A program made the translations under genes and the position numbers. From Tangfeifania diversioriginum (GTDB lineage Bacteria > Bacteroidota > Bacteroidia > Bacteroidales > Prolixibacteraceae), in the NCBI GenBank assembly GCA_945873105.1, contig CAMCBW010000030.1, forward strand, positions 1 through 64,000: a stretch of DNA of 64,000 nucleotides, written 5' to 3'. Of this stretch, positions 33,424-41,792 are shown piece by piece; positions within the stretch are counted from its first letter, which is position 1, and each line of letters opens with the position of its first letter. A model generated the notes under the pieces. That model did no database searches, was not told the DNA's origin, and saw only the letters and a list, made by a program, of their open reading frames with translations.

Positions 33424-34275
33424 TTAGGCGTTGATATGTCTCTCTGCATGGTAGCTAGAACGAACGAGCGGACTGCTTTCCACCATGGTGAATCCTTTTT
33501 CAAGGGCAATCTCCCGGTACCTGATAAAAACTTCGGGTTTGATGAATTCGACCATCTGCAGGTGATGGGCGGAGGGTTGAAGGTATTGACCGATGGTCAG
33601 TACCCTGCAACCGGCCCGAAGCAGGTCATCCATGGTTTCAAGGACTTCCGCTTCTGTTTCACCCAACCCAACCATGATGCCTGATTTGGGGACAATCCTG
33701 GAGGCAGAGATGATCTCAATGACCTTCAGACTCCTGTCGTACCTGGCCGTATCCCTCACTTGGGGGGTAAGCCTCCTGACAGTTTCCAGGTTGTGGGAAA
33801 TCACCTCCGGTTGTGCATCAATGACCTTCTGAATGAGGATTGTATTGCCATAAAAATCCGGAATCAGGGTCTCCATCGTGATGCCGGGATTGATCTCCTT
33901 GATGGTTCTGATGGTCAGGGCCCAAAAATCGGCACCTCCATCCGGTAGATCATCACGGGTCACGGAGGTGATCACGCAATGCTTGATCCTTAGCGCCTTT
34001 ATGGTTTCTGCCAAACGCAGTGGTTCATCGCTGTCAACCGGATCAGGAATCATGTTCTTTACATCGCAAAAACGGCAGTTCCGGGTACATTTTTCGCCCA
34101 GTATCATGAAACTGGCAGTCGAAGCGCCCCAGCATTCTGCTTTGTTCGGACAATTTCCACTCACGCAGATGGTGTTTAATTGTTGATGGACTGCCAGGTT
34201 TTTCAGTGCGATGTATTCTTTTCCGGATGGGAGGGGGGTCTTCATCCAGTCAGGCAATCTGCGGGTTCTAAGCAT
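33424..34275 (-). CDS. lipA: Lipoyl synthase
   Basis: A 283-residue radical SAM enzyme that inserts two sulfurs into protein-bound octanoyl groups. The auxiliary cluster cysteines are Cys37, Cys42 and Cys48 (CVSGNCPNKAEC), the radical SAM cluster Cys63, Cys67 and Cys70 (CTRNCRFC), and the C-terminal serine ligand is in RSSYHAE. The ATG at 34275 lies 7 bp after the prenyltransferase stop. Lipoate is needed by pyruvate, oxoglutarate and branched-chain ketoacid dehydrogenases; the last makes isovaleryl-CoA, the entry to the pathway encoded upstream in this operon, so the placement is probably meaningful. Confidence 0.95.
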   Translation of the reverse strand: MLRTRRLPDWMKTPLPSGKEYIALKNLAVHQQLNTICVSGNCPNKAECWGASTASFMILGEKCTRNCRFCDVKNMIPDPVDSDEPLRLAETIKALRIKHCVITSVTRDDLPDGGADFWALTIRTIKEINPGITMETLIPDFYGNTILIQKVIDAQPEVISHNLETVRRLTPQVRDTARYDRSLKVIEIISASRIVPKSGIMVGLGETEAEVLETMDDLLRAGCRVLTIGQYLQPSAHHLQMVEFIKPEVFIRYREIALEKGFTMVESSPLVRSSYHAERHINA

Positions 34276-34282
34276 CTTTTCG

Positions 34283-35227
34283 TTAAATAAGGGTGATGAA
34301 GATGGCCAGTGCCAGCAAGGCATCCGTCAGTAGTACAGTCACGATGTTTGCGCCAAGTGCCGGAATCAGTTTTTCCATGTTGTTGTAAAACTTCAGCGTT
34401 TTCGCGGTTGCAGTGAAGATGACCGGAAGCGGAAGCAATCCAAGGTAGAGCCAGTAGGAGGATATTCCTGCCAGTGGCAGCACCAGTATGAGGACAAAGG
34501 TGGCAATTACACCTGCTGTATAGATGTAGGCAGCTCCCTTGTATCCCAAGGTGATGACCAGGTGCTTGCGTCCTCCCAGCCTGTCTGCTTCTGAATCCGG
34601 AAACTGGTTGAGCAGGAGTAGCAACGCGGTAAGAATTCCCGGAGGAATGGATACCATGATCGCTTCCAGCGGCAGCAGGGTATTTATTGGCTGGCCGGGT
34701 GTAGCAGTCAGGGATATAAATGTTCCAAGTACCACCAGTGTTCCAAGGGTCAAACCGGAGAAAAGTTCCCCCAGCATCAATTTTGTCAGCAAAGGAGTGT
34801 AAAAAACAATGGAAAAGGCTCCGGTAAGCATGATGGCAAAGAGCGTCCAGTGGGCCGTGATCCCAAAATAGATGCCGATTGAACCGGCAATTAGCAGCGT
34901 GGATATGGCTGCAATCAGCACAGAGGAGGGTTCAATCCATCCGGATTTCATCATCCCGCTTCCACCGCTGAAAGGGGTTCTTTTCGTGTGCTGATCTATC
35001 CCCGACAGGTGATCCGAGTATTCATTGAAAAGGTTGACAGAAGCATGTGCCATGACAGTACCAAAGATGATGAGCAATGAATCAACCCAATTAATTGAAT
35101 GGTTTTCAGGCAAATATTTGTAGGCGAGCGCAACGCCTATCAACACAAGAAGCACTGCAAGAACTAAAAAGTTGGCCCGGATCTGATTGAGCCAAATCAC
35201 TAATTTATTTGGATGTTGCATGATCAT
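34283..35227 (-). CDS. UbiA-family prenyltransferase (MenA-like)
   Basis: A 314-residue inner-membrane protein with about eight to nine spans and both aspartate motifs of UbiA enzymes: NLFNEYSDHLSGID (Asn68, Asp72, Asp78) and FPDSEADRLGGRKHL near residue 213. It transfers a prenyl diphosphate to an acceptor. MenA (dihydroxynaphthoate polyprenyltransferase) is the likely role in a menaquinone-using Bacteroidota, but no men genes are adjacent and another acceptor is possible. As part of the mevalonate operon it would use the isoprenoid product. 53 bp after mevalonate kinase. Confidence 0.85.
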   Translation of the reverse strand: MIMQHPNKLVIWLNQIRANFLVLAVLLVLIGVALAYKYLPENHSINWVDSLLIIFGTVMAHASVNLFNEYSDHLSGIDQHTKRTPFSGGSGMMKSGWIEPSSVLIAAISTLLIAGSIGIYFGITAHWTLFAIMLTGAFSIVFYTPLLTKLMLGELFSGLTLGTLVVLGTFISLTATPGQPINTLLPLEAIMVSIPPGILTALLLLLNQFPDSEADRLGGRKHLVITLGYKGAAYIYTAGVIATFVLILVLPLAGISSYWLYLGLLPLPVIFTATAKTLKFYNNMEKLIPALGANIVTVLLTDALLALAIFITLI

Positions 35228-35280
35228 TGAATTTTTAATGGTTAATAACGGATGGAGTTTTTTAGGTTCCTTCCTTACTG

Positions 35281-36186
35281 TTAAACGATGGTGTAGTCGA
35301 GATGATTCAATTTAAAGTAGTTTTCAGCAGAAGTACGATTTGTCCCCAATGCCAACAGGTAGCCACCTCCTCCTGATCCACAGATCTTTAGATGGAAATC
35401 TCCGGTTTCAATTCCATGGAAAAAATATTTTTTCATGGCTGGAGGGATTATCCATTCAAAATGATCCAGCTGAAATTGCGAATAGTTGGCAATGGATTTG
35501 AAGAAAGTAGCCGGATCATTGCCTGTTGCTGCTTCAATGGTGCGATTGACAAGTGGAATATACTCCCCACTGATTTTTTCCCAGAATGGTTGATGACCGC
35601 ATCGTTCCATGAATTGGGAGACGAGCTCACCAGTATTGGCACGGATGTGGGTGTCGATCAGATAAAGTGAACAGTTTTCCAAAAATGGAGAGAGGTCAGG
35701 AGTAGTGATCCGTTTTGGATCATTTTCCAGCAATACGGCCCTTCCCAAAAGTGAGGTGAGTGGGTCTATCCCGGAACTTACCCCGTGGAAACAGGATTCA
35801 ATGGCAGCAAGCTGGGATTGAATGGTTGCAGGACCATCAGTTTGAGGGTCGGTTGCAAACATTCTGTAGATGGCAGCTGTCAGGGCACCTGAACTTCCAA
35901 GTCCAAAACCCGCTGGAATGGAGGAATCAAAGTACAATCCATTGAAAACTGCTGCTTCGAATCGTTCCAGTTGAAGGAAGTTAAATTTTTCCTTGTTGGA
36001 TTTGAGACAAAGCAGCAACCGCATCAGGGATGCATTGGATTCGGCCTCCTTTACAGATACTTTTCCGGACACCCTGTCCATATAGCGCAACCCTCCTGAA
36101 AAGCGTTCGTAGGGAATGCAAAGGGCCATGGAATTCATCAAAATCCCATACTCCCCAAACAGTAAGATCTTTGCCGGAAAATTCAT
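35281..36186 (-). CDS. mvk: Mevalonate kinase
   Basis: A 301-residue GHMP kinase. The substrate strand AKILLFGEYG (5-14), the ATP loop PAGFGLGSSGA (91-101) and ESCFHGVSSGIDPL with catalytic Asp near residue 150, plus CGSGGGGYLLAL near 280, are typical for mevalonate kinases of Bacteroidota. It converts mevalonate to 5-phosphomevalonate. The gene starts one base after the stop of diphosphomevalonate decarboxylase. Of the two GHMP kinases in the operon this is the more standard one. Confidence 0.87.
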   Translation of the reverse strand: MNFPAKILLFGEYGILMNSMALCIPYERFSGGLRYMDRVSGKVSVKEAESNASLMRLLLCLKSNKEKFNFLQLERFEAAVFNGLYFDSSIPAGFGLGSSGALTAAIYRMFATDPQTDGPATIQSQLAAIESCFHGVSSGIDPLTSLLGRAVLLENDPKRITTPDLSPFLENCSLYLIDTHIRANTGELVSQFMERCGHQPFWEKISGEYIPLVNRTIEAATGNDPATFFKSIANYSQFQLDHFEWIIPPAMKKYFFHGIETGDFHLKICGSGGGGYLLALGTNRTSAENYFKLNHLDYTIV

Positions 36187-36187
36187 A

Positions 36188-37255
36188 TCAGTGCACTATT
36201 TCAGGTGTAATTAACAAAGGACCTGTGCCAATTTTGTCGTCAATCCACAATCCGTTTTCACAGTAAGGCAGCAGTCTCTCCTGCACAAACGGAACTACCT
36301 GCTCCCGCTGTTCTTCGTAATAGATCAGGTGAACATTGGGACCCGCATCAATGGTGAAAAAGAGATCCATACCGGTTGATTCCCTGAACAACTTGATTTC
36401 AGCTAAAATTCCCAGGGTATTGGGCTGTAGCAATAGTCCAGCCGGCAAGGAGGTCATCAGCAACGCATGCAGCGAAAGGGCTTCATTTTCTGCTATTTCT
36501 GCAATCAACCGAAAGTTGTCCGCTTCTATGGCAGTGGTCATTTTTGCCAGATTACTTTTTGCCTGTACTCTTCGGCCTTCCCGGTAGGGATGGTCGACCA
36601 TCATGGCATGACCGGTACTGCTTGGAATTGGCTTTTCTGTTGTACTGACTACCAGTATGATATCCCTGATTTGGTGCAATCGACTCTGCTTTTTCAGGGG
36701 ATAGGGTGTGGCAAAATAGTCGGAACTGTTGGCCATGAAAGGGATCTCCCCCCAGGTAACAACTCCTCCGTAGACGGAGCGTGATGCGCTTCCGGAACCG
36801 AGCCTGGCAATGCCGGAGGCCCTTCTGTAAAAATCATCTTTGCTCATTTTGGAGCCGCTGACCTGCTCTTCCATGCTGGTCAGACAGAGCGCCAATGCTG
36901 CCATGGAGGAGGCAGAAGAGGCAATTCCAGCAGAATGGGGGAAATTATTTTCACTGGTAATAACCATTTGATAATATGAGATAAACGGCATTTCCAGCTT
37001 CAGACGATGCAGCAATTTTAAGATCTTGCCTTCGAATGCTGGATGTCGTTGGCCGTGAAAGTAATATTCCAAGGATAGCTCATCCGTTTCATTGATTTTT
37101 TCCCGGAAAGAGATTCGGGTAGTGGTGACGGAGCGATCCAGGGTAATGCTCAAAGAGCCGTTTTCAGGAAGCTGTTCCTCCCTTTTCCCCCAATACTTGA
37201 TCAGTGCAATATTTGCAGGCGCTTTCCACCCGATTTCTATTGTTTTGTGGCTCAT
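36188..37255 (-). CDS. mvaD: Diphosphomevalonate decarboxylase
   Basis: A 355-residue GHMP-superfamily enzyme that makes IPP from 5-diphosphomevalonate with ATP. The N-terminal APANIALIKYWGKRE (12-26), the HSAGIASSASSMAALA loop (107-122) and the catalytic Asp in FTIDAGPNVHLI near residue 290 are diagnostic. I use the ATG at 37255, which has a purine-rich AGGGGGGAGG stretch 6 bp upstream, rather than the GTG at 37294. The gap to the GYDIA kinase is 45 bp. Confidence 0.93.
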   Translation of the reverse strand: MSHKTIEIGWKAPANIALIKYWGKREEQLPENGSLSITLDRSVTTTRISFREKINETDELSLEYYFHGQRHPAFEGKILKLLHRLKLEMPFISYYQMVITSENNFPHSAGIASSASSMAALALCLTSMEEQVSGSKMSKDDFYRRASGIARLGSGSASRSVYGGVVTWGEIPFMANSSDYFATPYPLKKQSRLHQIRDIILVVSTTEKPIPSSTGHAMMVDHPYREGRRVQAKSNLAKMTTAIEADNFRLIAEIAENEALSLHALLMTSLPAGLLLQPNTLGILAEIKLFRESTGMDLFFTIDAGPNVHLIYYEEQREQVVPFVQERLLPYCENGLWIDDKIGTGPLLITPEIVH

Positions 37256-37300
37256 TTGAACCTCCCCCCTTTTGCGGTTTTCATCCAATTTCACTGATTA

Positions 37301-38254
37301 TCAAGTTCCGGATTGACCTGAACTAGCGGTTAATACAACTTCGTGGAATGGGAAAATTGTCTGTAGTCCTTTCCCATGAAAATAGTTGCGGACATATGCT
37401 TCGGAGGCTGAAGAGGCCACAAGGACAAAGTCGCCACCCCAGGCTCCAAGTGATTTGATCGACCCATTGAAATCATCGAAAAAGAGTTGCCTGACAGGAA
37501 TCTTCCGGATGGTTCTACCAACCAGCTCTTCATGCTGATCCATCAGTAGCCGAAAAGTGCCTAGATCTTGTGCCAACTCCATGCCGATGGTAAGCGATGA
37601 AATTTCAGCGGTATCCCTTGGAGAGAACCTTGTCGGATCGAGGTTGCTGATGCTTTTTTGGGAGTTTTGTTTTCGGTTGAGGTAGACAAAATAGAGCTGT
37701 TGGACGAACAATGGATAAAAATTTGCATTCCTGTAGGTAGATTCCCCATTTTTGAGTTCATATACAATGGGAGATGCGGATCTTGCACAGGCAATGTCAT
37801 ACCCTGACCCCTGAAATATCCTGTAATTCAGTTCAAAGGGATCACAGGAGGCCCAGTAGGCAACATTGGAGATCAAAGTACTGCTGGAACCCATGCCCCA
37901 GTCTGGTAGAAAATCCATGAACGAATAGACATGGTATTCCATGTCAGGAGCGAGAAAACTGGGCTGGAGTGACCTGGCTGCCGCAAGGATGTTGGAAATT
38001 CTCGAAGATATTTCAGGTGAATTGCTTTCCAGTACCCTGAAATCGGTTACGCGTAAAGTGGCTGTAAACCAGACATCGTCGTGGATGGCAGATTTCCAGT
38101 AAATCAGCGGTTTTCCCTCCATGGAATCTATTGTCAGTGATTGTCCGTATTTCAGGGGCAAAGCCAGCGAGAGCGCCCCCTTCAATACAAAGTACTCACC
38201 GGAGACCATCAGTTTCGCGCGGGATTCATAGCAGTTTTTTGTGGTCAGACTCAT
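37301..38254 (-). CDS. GYDIA-family GHMP kinase, candidate phosphomevalonate kinase
   Basis: A 317-residue GHMP-fold protein with SRAKLMVSGEYFVLKGALSL (11-30), the ATP loop DWGMGSSSTL (118-127) and the literal GYDIA segment (151-155). It matches the GYDIA group of Bacteroidota GHMP kinases. The pathway needs a phosphomevalonate kinase, and this is the only unassigned kinase in an otherwise complete set, so that role is inferred. It overlaps the HMG-CoA reductase gene by ATGA. The alternative is a second mevalonate kinase, or a different small-molecule kinase. Confidence 0.82.
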   Translation of the reverse strand: MSLTTKNCYESRAKLMVSGEYFVLKGALSLALPLKYGQSLTIDSMEGKPLIYWKSAIHDDVWFTATLRVTDFRVLESNSPEISSRISNILAAARSLQPSFLAPDMEYHVYSFMDFLPDWGMGSSSTLISNVAYWASCDPFELNYRIFQGSGYDIACARSASPIVYELKNGESTYRNANFYPLFVQQLYFVYLNRKQNSQKSISNLDPTRFSPRDTAEISSLTIGMELAQDLGTFRLLMDQHEELVGRTIRKIPVRQLFFDDFNGSIKSLGAWGGDFVLVASSASEAYVRNYFHGKGLQTIFPFHEVVLTASSGQSGT

Positions 38255-39561
38255 AGTGTTCTCCTAATTTCATTGATGTAGGCCTCTACAGCACTGTAGG
38301 TTACTGTTTTACCCCTAAAATGGTGTTGGGCTTTTTCCCGTTCCGGCAGATCTGCCTGAAGCTGGTTGAGTACATTGGACAAGTGCATGCGCATGTGCCC
38401 ACGCTGAATACCAGTGGTTACCAGAGAGGCGATGGCGGAGAAATTGCTGGCCATTCCTGAAGCTGCGGCAATCATCATCAGCTGCCGGGCGTCAGGATTG
38501 TTCATAACGGTAAGTGCCTTTTTTACCATTGGGTGGATCCTGGTGATTCCACCTGCAGTGCCGACTGACAATGGAAGCGTTATTTCATACCGGAACATGT
38601 TTTCTGTCAATTGGATGGTAGAGAGGCTTTTATAGGTACCACTCCTTGCAGCATAGGAATGAACAGCTGCGGCTGTTGCCCGACAATCGTTGCCCGTTGC
38701 CAGCAGTAAAGCATCCACCCCATTCATGATTCCCTTGTTGTGGGTAACTGCCCTGGGAATGTCAAGGTTGGCAATGTCGACTGCCTGTTTGAACTTGGTG
38801 GCAAATGCCTGACCGGTTAGTTCTTTGCCCCATCCTGAAAGTTCTTCAACCGGGCATTCTACCTTGCATTTTACGGTACAATCCGGGGTGTAATTGGAAA
38901 GGATGGCCATGATCACCTCCACCTTGCTCTCCCCTGAATTCAGTTCAGGAAGTTTTTGCAGTGCTGCAGCGATGGTCTCGAGGCAGCTGTTGATAAAATT
39001 GGCTCCCATTGCGTCTGCCGTTTCAAAGGAGAGATCCAATTGGTAATAGTCAGTCAATTCAGCACGCTTGTCAAGGAGTTGAATCGCCGTGATTCCTCCT
39101 CCTCTTTGGTTCATTTGCTTCGTTAAGGCCTCGGTTTCCTGCAGTAATTTCAATTGGATATTCGGAAATAGCGCTTGAATAAGATGAGGAGCTCCATTCC
39201 AGGTGAAATGAACCTGCCCTTTTTTGGTCATGGAGACAACTTCGGCCCTGAATCCGCCCCTTGTGGCCCAAAATTTGGCAGCCTTTGCTGCGGCTGCCAC
39301 GACGGAACTCTCTTCCGTCACGAAAGGTACCATGAAGCGCTCCCCATTGATCAGCAGCTGCGGCAGGATACCCATTGGCAAAGGAAAATTGCCAATGTAA
39401 TTTTCGATCATCTCCCCAAACACTTGCTGAACCAGTGGCTCACCGGCATCGTAACTGTAAAGGCCCGTGGCCTCTTCAGTGGTCAACGAGCCATTGTCTG
39501 TGATGTATTTGATGCGTTGTGACCGGTCAAATTTCGAGAAGCCGGTATTGTAGGTAGCCAT
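38251..39561 (-). CDS. mvaA: HMG-CoA reductase, class II
   Basis: A 436-residue cytoplasmic enzyme that reduces HMG-CoA to mevalonate. Class II marks are ENYIG (catalytic Glu53), NKGIMNGVDALLLATGND near residue 265-285 with the catalytic Lys and Asp, and GIQRGHMRMHL near residue 390 with the catalytic His. No membrane anchor or sterol-sensing region. It starts one base after the IPP isomerase stop and overlaps the next kinase by 4 bp. In this operon its substrate could come directly from methylglutaconyl-CoA hydratase. Confidence 0.95.
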   Translation of the reverse strand: MATYNTGFSKFDRSQRIKYITDNGSLTTEEATGLYSYDAGEPLVQQVFGEMIENYIGNFPLPMGILPQLLINGERFMVPFVTEESSVVAAAAKAAKFWATRGGFRAEVVSMTKKGQVHFTWNGAPHLIQALFPNIQLKLLQETEALTKQMNQRGGGITAIQLLDKRAELTDYYQLDLSFETADAMGANFINSCLETIAAALQKLPELNSGESKVEVIMAILSNYTPDCTVKCKVECPVEELSGWGKELTGQAFATKFKQAVDIANLDIPRAVTHNKGIMNGVDALLLATGNDCRATAAAVHSYAARSGTYKSLSTIQLTENMFRYEITLPLSVGTAGGITRIHPMVKKALTVMNNPDARQLMMIAAASGMASNFSAIASLVTTGIQRGHMRMHLSNVLNQLQADLPEREKAQHHFRGKTVTYSAVEAYINEIRRTL

Positions 39562-39562
39562 G

Positions 39563-40630
39563 TCAGTGCGCTCTTTTAATTGGCTGATCTCTCAGCGTGA
39601 GATAGCTCCTGGCCATGTGGTATCCTTCGATCTGGTCGAGGATGCATTGCCGCAGTTCATCATAGCTTCCCCTGCTGTGCTGAAGGAAGAGGGAAGCCTG
39701 CGCATAGATGGCCGGGACCAAAGATTTTTGGGTAAGGTAATAGCCATCCAGGTAGTTGCGTATCCCCCCGGAGATGATCAGCTGGTTGCATGCGAACTCC
39801 TCCCCGCGATGGTGAAGATCGTTGATGATATCGACCATCTCTTCCGCAGTAACTCCCACATGCACGAATGGATGGGATTTTTCGCTTCGGAGAGATGAAG
39901 TACGGCTGTTTTCAACTTTTGAAAAATTGGTGCCTCCAAAAGCGCCAAATTCAATCGCTGCGAGTGGAAGCTGCAACAGCCGGCCCAGGCTACGCGGCCC
40001 GAAACCCTGACCTACCTCCTTGACAATTACTTTGAAATCAATGAATTTTAATAGCTTTTCAATGGTATCGACAGGGGCATGGTGGATGATATTTCCTTCC
40101 GGTTGAATCCACTCCTGCAACGGATTTACATGGATGATCAATCCGTCTGCCTTCAACCGGTTAACCAGGCGACGCAGCGAGTCTGTCTCCTTTTTTGCCA
40201 GGATCTCCTCTACCTGGGCAATCCCCAGGTTGGCAAAGAAGGGAGATTTGTCCCCTATGATGGGTCGCATATTGAAATCTTCGAATAGCGTATCGTCAGC
40301 CAGTAGCCCTCTGCAGGAGCCAAGTCCCATTCCCAACCCGAATTCATGGCAGGCCATCGCCAAATTTCTGTTGATGGTGCCTGAGAGGGCATGGCCTCCC
40401 GTCATACTGGAGACCCATATGGGTACCTTCATCCATTTGCCGGCAAATGAAATCGGCTCAGGGTCTGATTTTGGAAAAGCGGCCATCATCGGTTCATAGA
40501 AAAATCTATTGTCCAATTCACGGGCCGTTGTTTGAGAGTGAATGGCCAGGTTGATATGATCCAATTTCCGGTCCATGGTTTCATAGGCACCGTTGCTTTC
40601 AACCTCTTTTCCCTGGTAGGGTATCTTCAT
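39563..40630 (-). CDS. fni: Type II isopentenyl-diphosphate isomerase
   Basis: A 355-residue FMN- and NADPH-dependent isomerase (IDI-2) that balances IPP and DMAPP. RKLDHI (21-26), SSMTGGHALSGTINRNLA near 75-92, VNPLQEW near 167 and the FMN-phosphate region EFGAFGGTNF near 225 are family marks. I take the ATG at 40630, 18 bp after the acyl-CoA dehydrogenase stop; the TTG at 40642 is less likely. It joins the catabolic half of the operon to the mevalonate half. Confidence 0.94.
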   Translation of the reverse strand: MKIPYQGKEVESNGAYETMDRKLDHINLAIHSQTTARELDNRFFYEPMMAAFPKSDPEPISFAGKWMKVPIWVSSMTGGHALSGTINRNLAMACHEFGLGMGLGSCRGLLADDTLFEDFNMRPIIGDKSPFFANLGIAQVEEILAKKETDSLRRLVNRLKADGLIIHVNPLQEWIQPEGNIIHHAPVDTIEKLLKFIDFKVIVKEVGQGFGPRSLGRLLQLPLAAIEFGAFGGTNFSKVENSRTSSLRSEKSHPFVHVGVTAEEMVDIINDLHHRGEEFACNQLIISGGIRNYLDGYYLTQKSLVPAIYAQASLFLQHSRGSYDELRQCILDQIEGYHMARSYLTLRDQPIKRAH

Positions 40631-40648
40631 GATGGTTTTCAATTTGAA

Positions 40649-41791
40649 CTAGGTTATGTGGCGTGCGATAACCATTTTGAGAATTTCCGAGGTTCCTTCA
40701 CCAATTTGCAGCAAACGCTGGTCACGGTAGAACCGCTCGATATGGTTTTTGCGCAGGAATCCAACCGCCCCATGAATCTGCAAAGATTCATCGGCCACCT
40801 CCCTGGCAATTTCTGAACAGTAGAGTTTCGAGATCGCAGCCTGTTTGCCAAAAGGGAGGCCGGCATCTTTTAATCTGCAGGCATGGTAAAGGGTGTTCCT
40901 GGCCAGCTCAATTTTCGTGGCCATTTCTGCCAGTTTGAAGGAGATGGCCTGAAATTCTGCCAATTTCTTTCCAAATTGTTTTCTGCTGTTGGCATATTCA
41001 ACGGCCATTTCAAAGGCTCCCTGGGCGAGTCCGAGCCCCATTGCTGCAATGGAAAGCCTACCGGCATCAAGGGTCGAAAGCATGATCTTCATCCCTTCCC
41101 CCCGTTTTCCGAGCAAATTGGCTGCAGGAACAATGCAGTTGTCAAAAGTTAGCTTGCCATTGTCAACAGCCCTCCACATCAACTTTCCCTTGATGGGCTC
41201 TGCAGAATATCCTGGGGTAGTGCGATCCACCAAAACAACAGATAGCTCCTTCTCTCCGTTTTGAAGATCCGTGATGGCCTGAAGGGTAATTCCTGCAGCA
41301 ATGGAGGAGGAGCTATTGGTAATGAATAGTTTGGTGCCGTTGATGACCCAATGATCATCGGTCAGTCTGGCACGGGTTTCTACTCCTTTGGCATCTGAAC
41401 CTGCATTGGTTTCCGTTAGTCCAAACGCCCAAATCTTCTCCCCGGTGCAAAGGGAAGGCAGCCTGCTTAACCGTTGCACTTCGGTCCCGTAATGGTATAT
41501 CGGCGCAATACCCAGTGAATTGTGGGCAGCAATGGTGGCAGCAGGTGAGCTGTCGATGCGGGCCATCTCTTCGATGGCTACAATGTAGGAGAGGTAGTCA
41601 AGCCCCTGACCACCATATTCCACCGGCAGGGTAATACCAAAAAGGCCTGCCGCCCCCATTTTTCGGGCCAGATCCACAGGAAATTCCTCCTTTTCATCCT
41701 GTTCAATGGCAATTGGTTTGAGCTCGAGCTCCGAAAATGCCCGAATCCTTTTCCGGTATTCTATCGTTTTCTGATCCAGTAATTCATTCAT
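40649..41791 (-). CDS. Acyl-CoA dehydrogenase, probably isovaleryl-CoA
   Basis: A 380-residue flavoprotein that forms a 2,3-enoyl-CoA and passes electrons to ETF. The middle domain has WAFGLTETNAGSDA, and the C-terminal helix domain has GLAQGAFEMAVEYANSRKQFG. Position between the two carboxylase genes suggests isovaleryl-CoA to 3-methylcrotonyl-CoA. However, the catalytic Glu appears to be that of IGEGTSEI near residue 367, as in butyryl/short-branched-chain enzymes, and the LDLER position used by true isovaleryl-CoA dehydrogenases reads LDAGR. Specificity is therefore uncertain. The start is one base after the biotin carboxylase stop. Confidence 0.9.
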   Translation of the reverse strand: MNELLDQKTIEYRKRIRAFSELELKPIAIEQDEKEEFPVDLARKMGAAGLFGITLPVEYGGQGLDYLSYIVAIEEMARIDSSPAATIAAHNSLGIAPIYHYGTEVQRLSRLPSLCTGEKIWAFGLTETNAGSDAKGVETRARLTDDHWVINGTKLFITNSSSSIAAGITLQAITDLQNGEKELSVVLVDRTTPGYSAEPIKGKLMWRAVDNGKLTFDNCIVPAANLLGKRGEGMKIMLSTLDAGRLSIAAMGLGLAQGAFEMAVEYANSRKQFGKKLAEFQAISFKLAEMATKIELARNTLYHACRLKDAGLPFGKQAAISKLYCSEIAREVADESLQIHGAVGFLRKNHIERFYRDQRLLQIGEGTSEILKMVIARHIT

Positions 41792-41792
41792 G

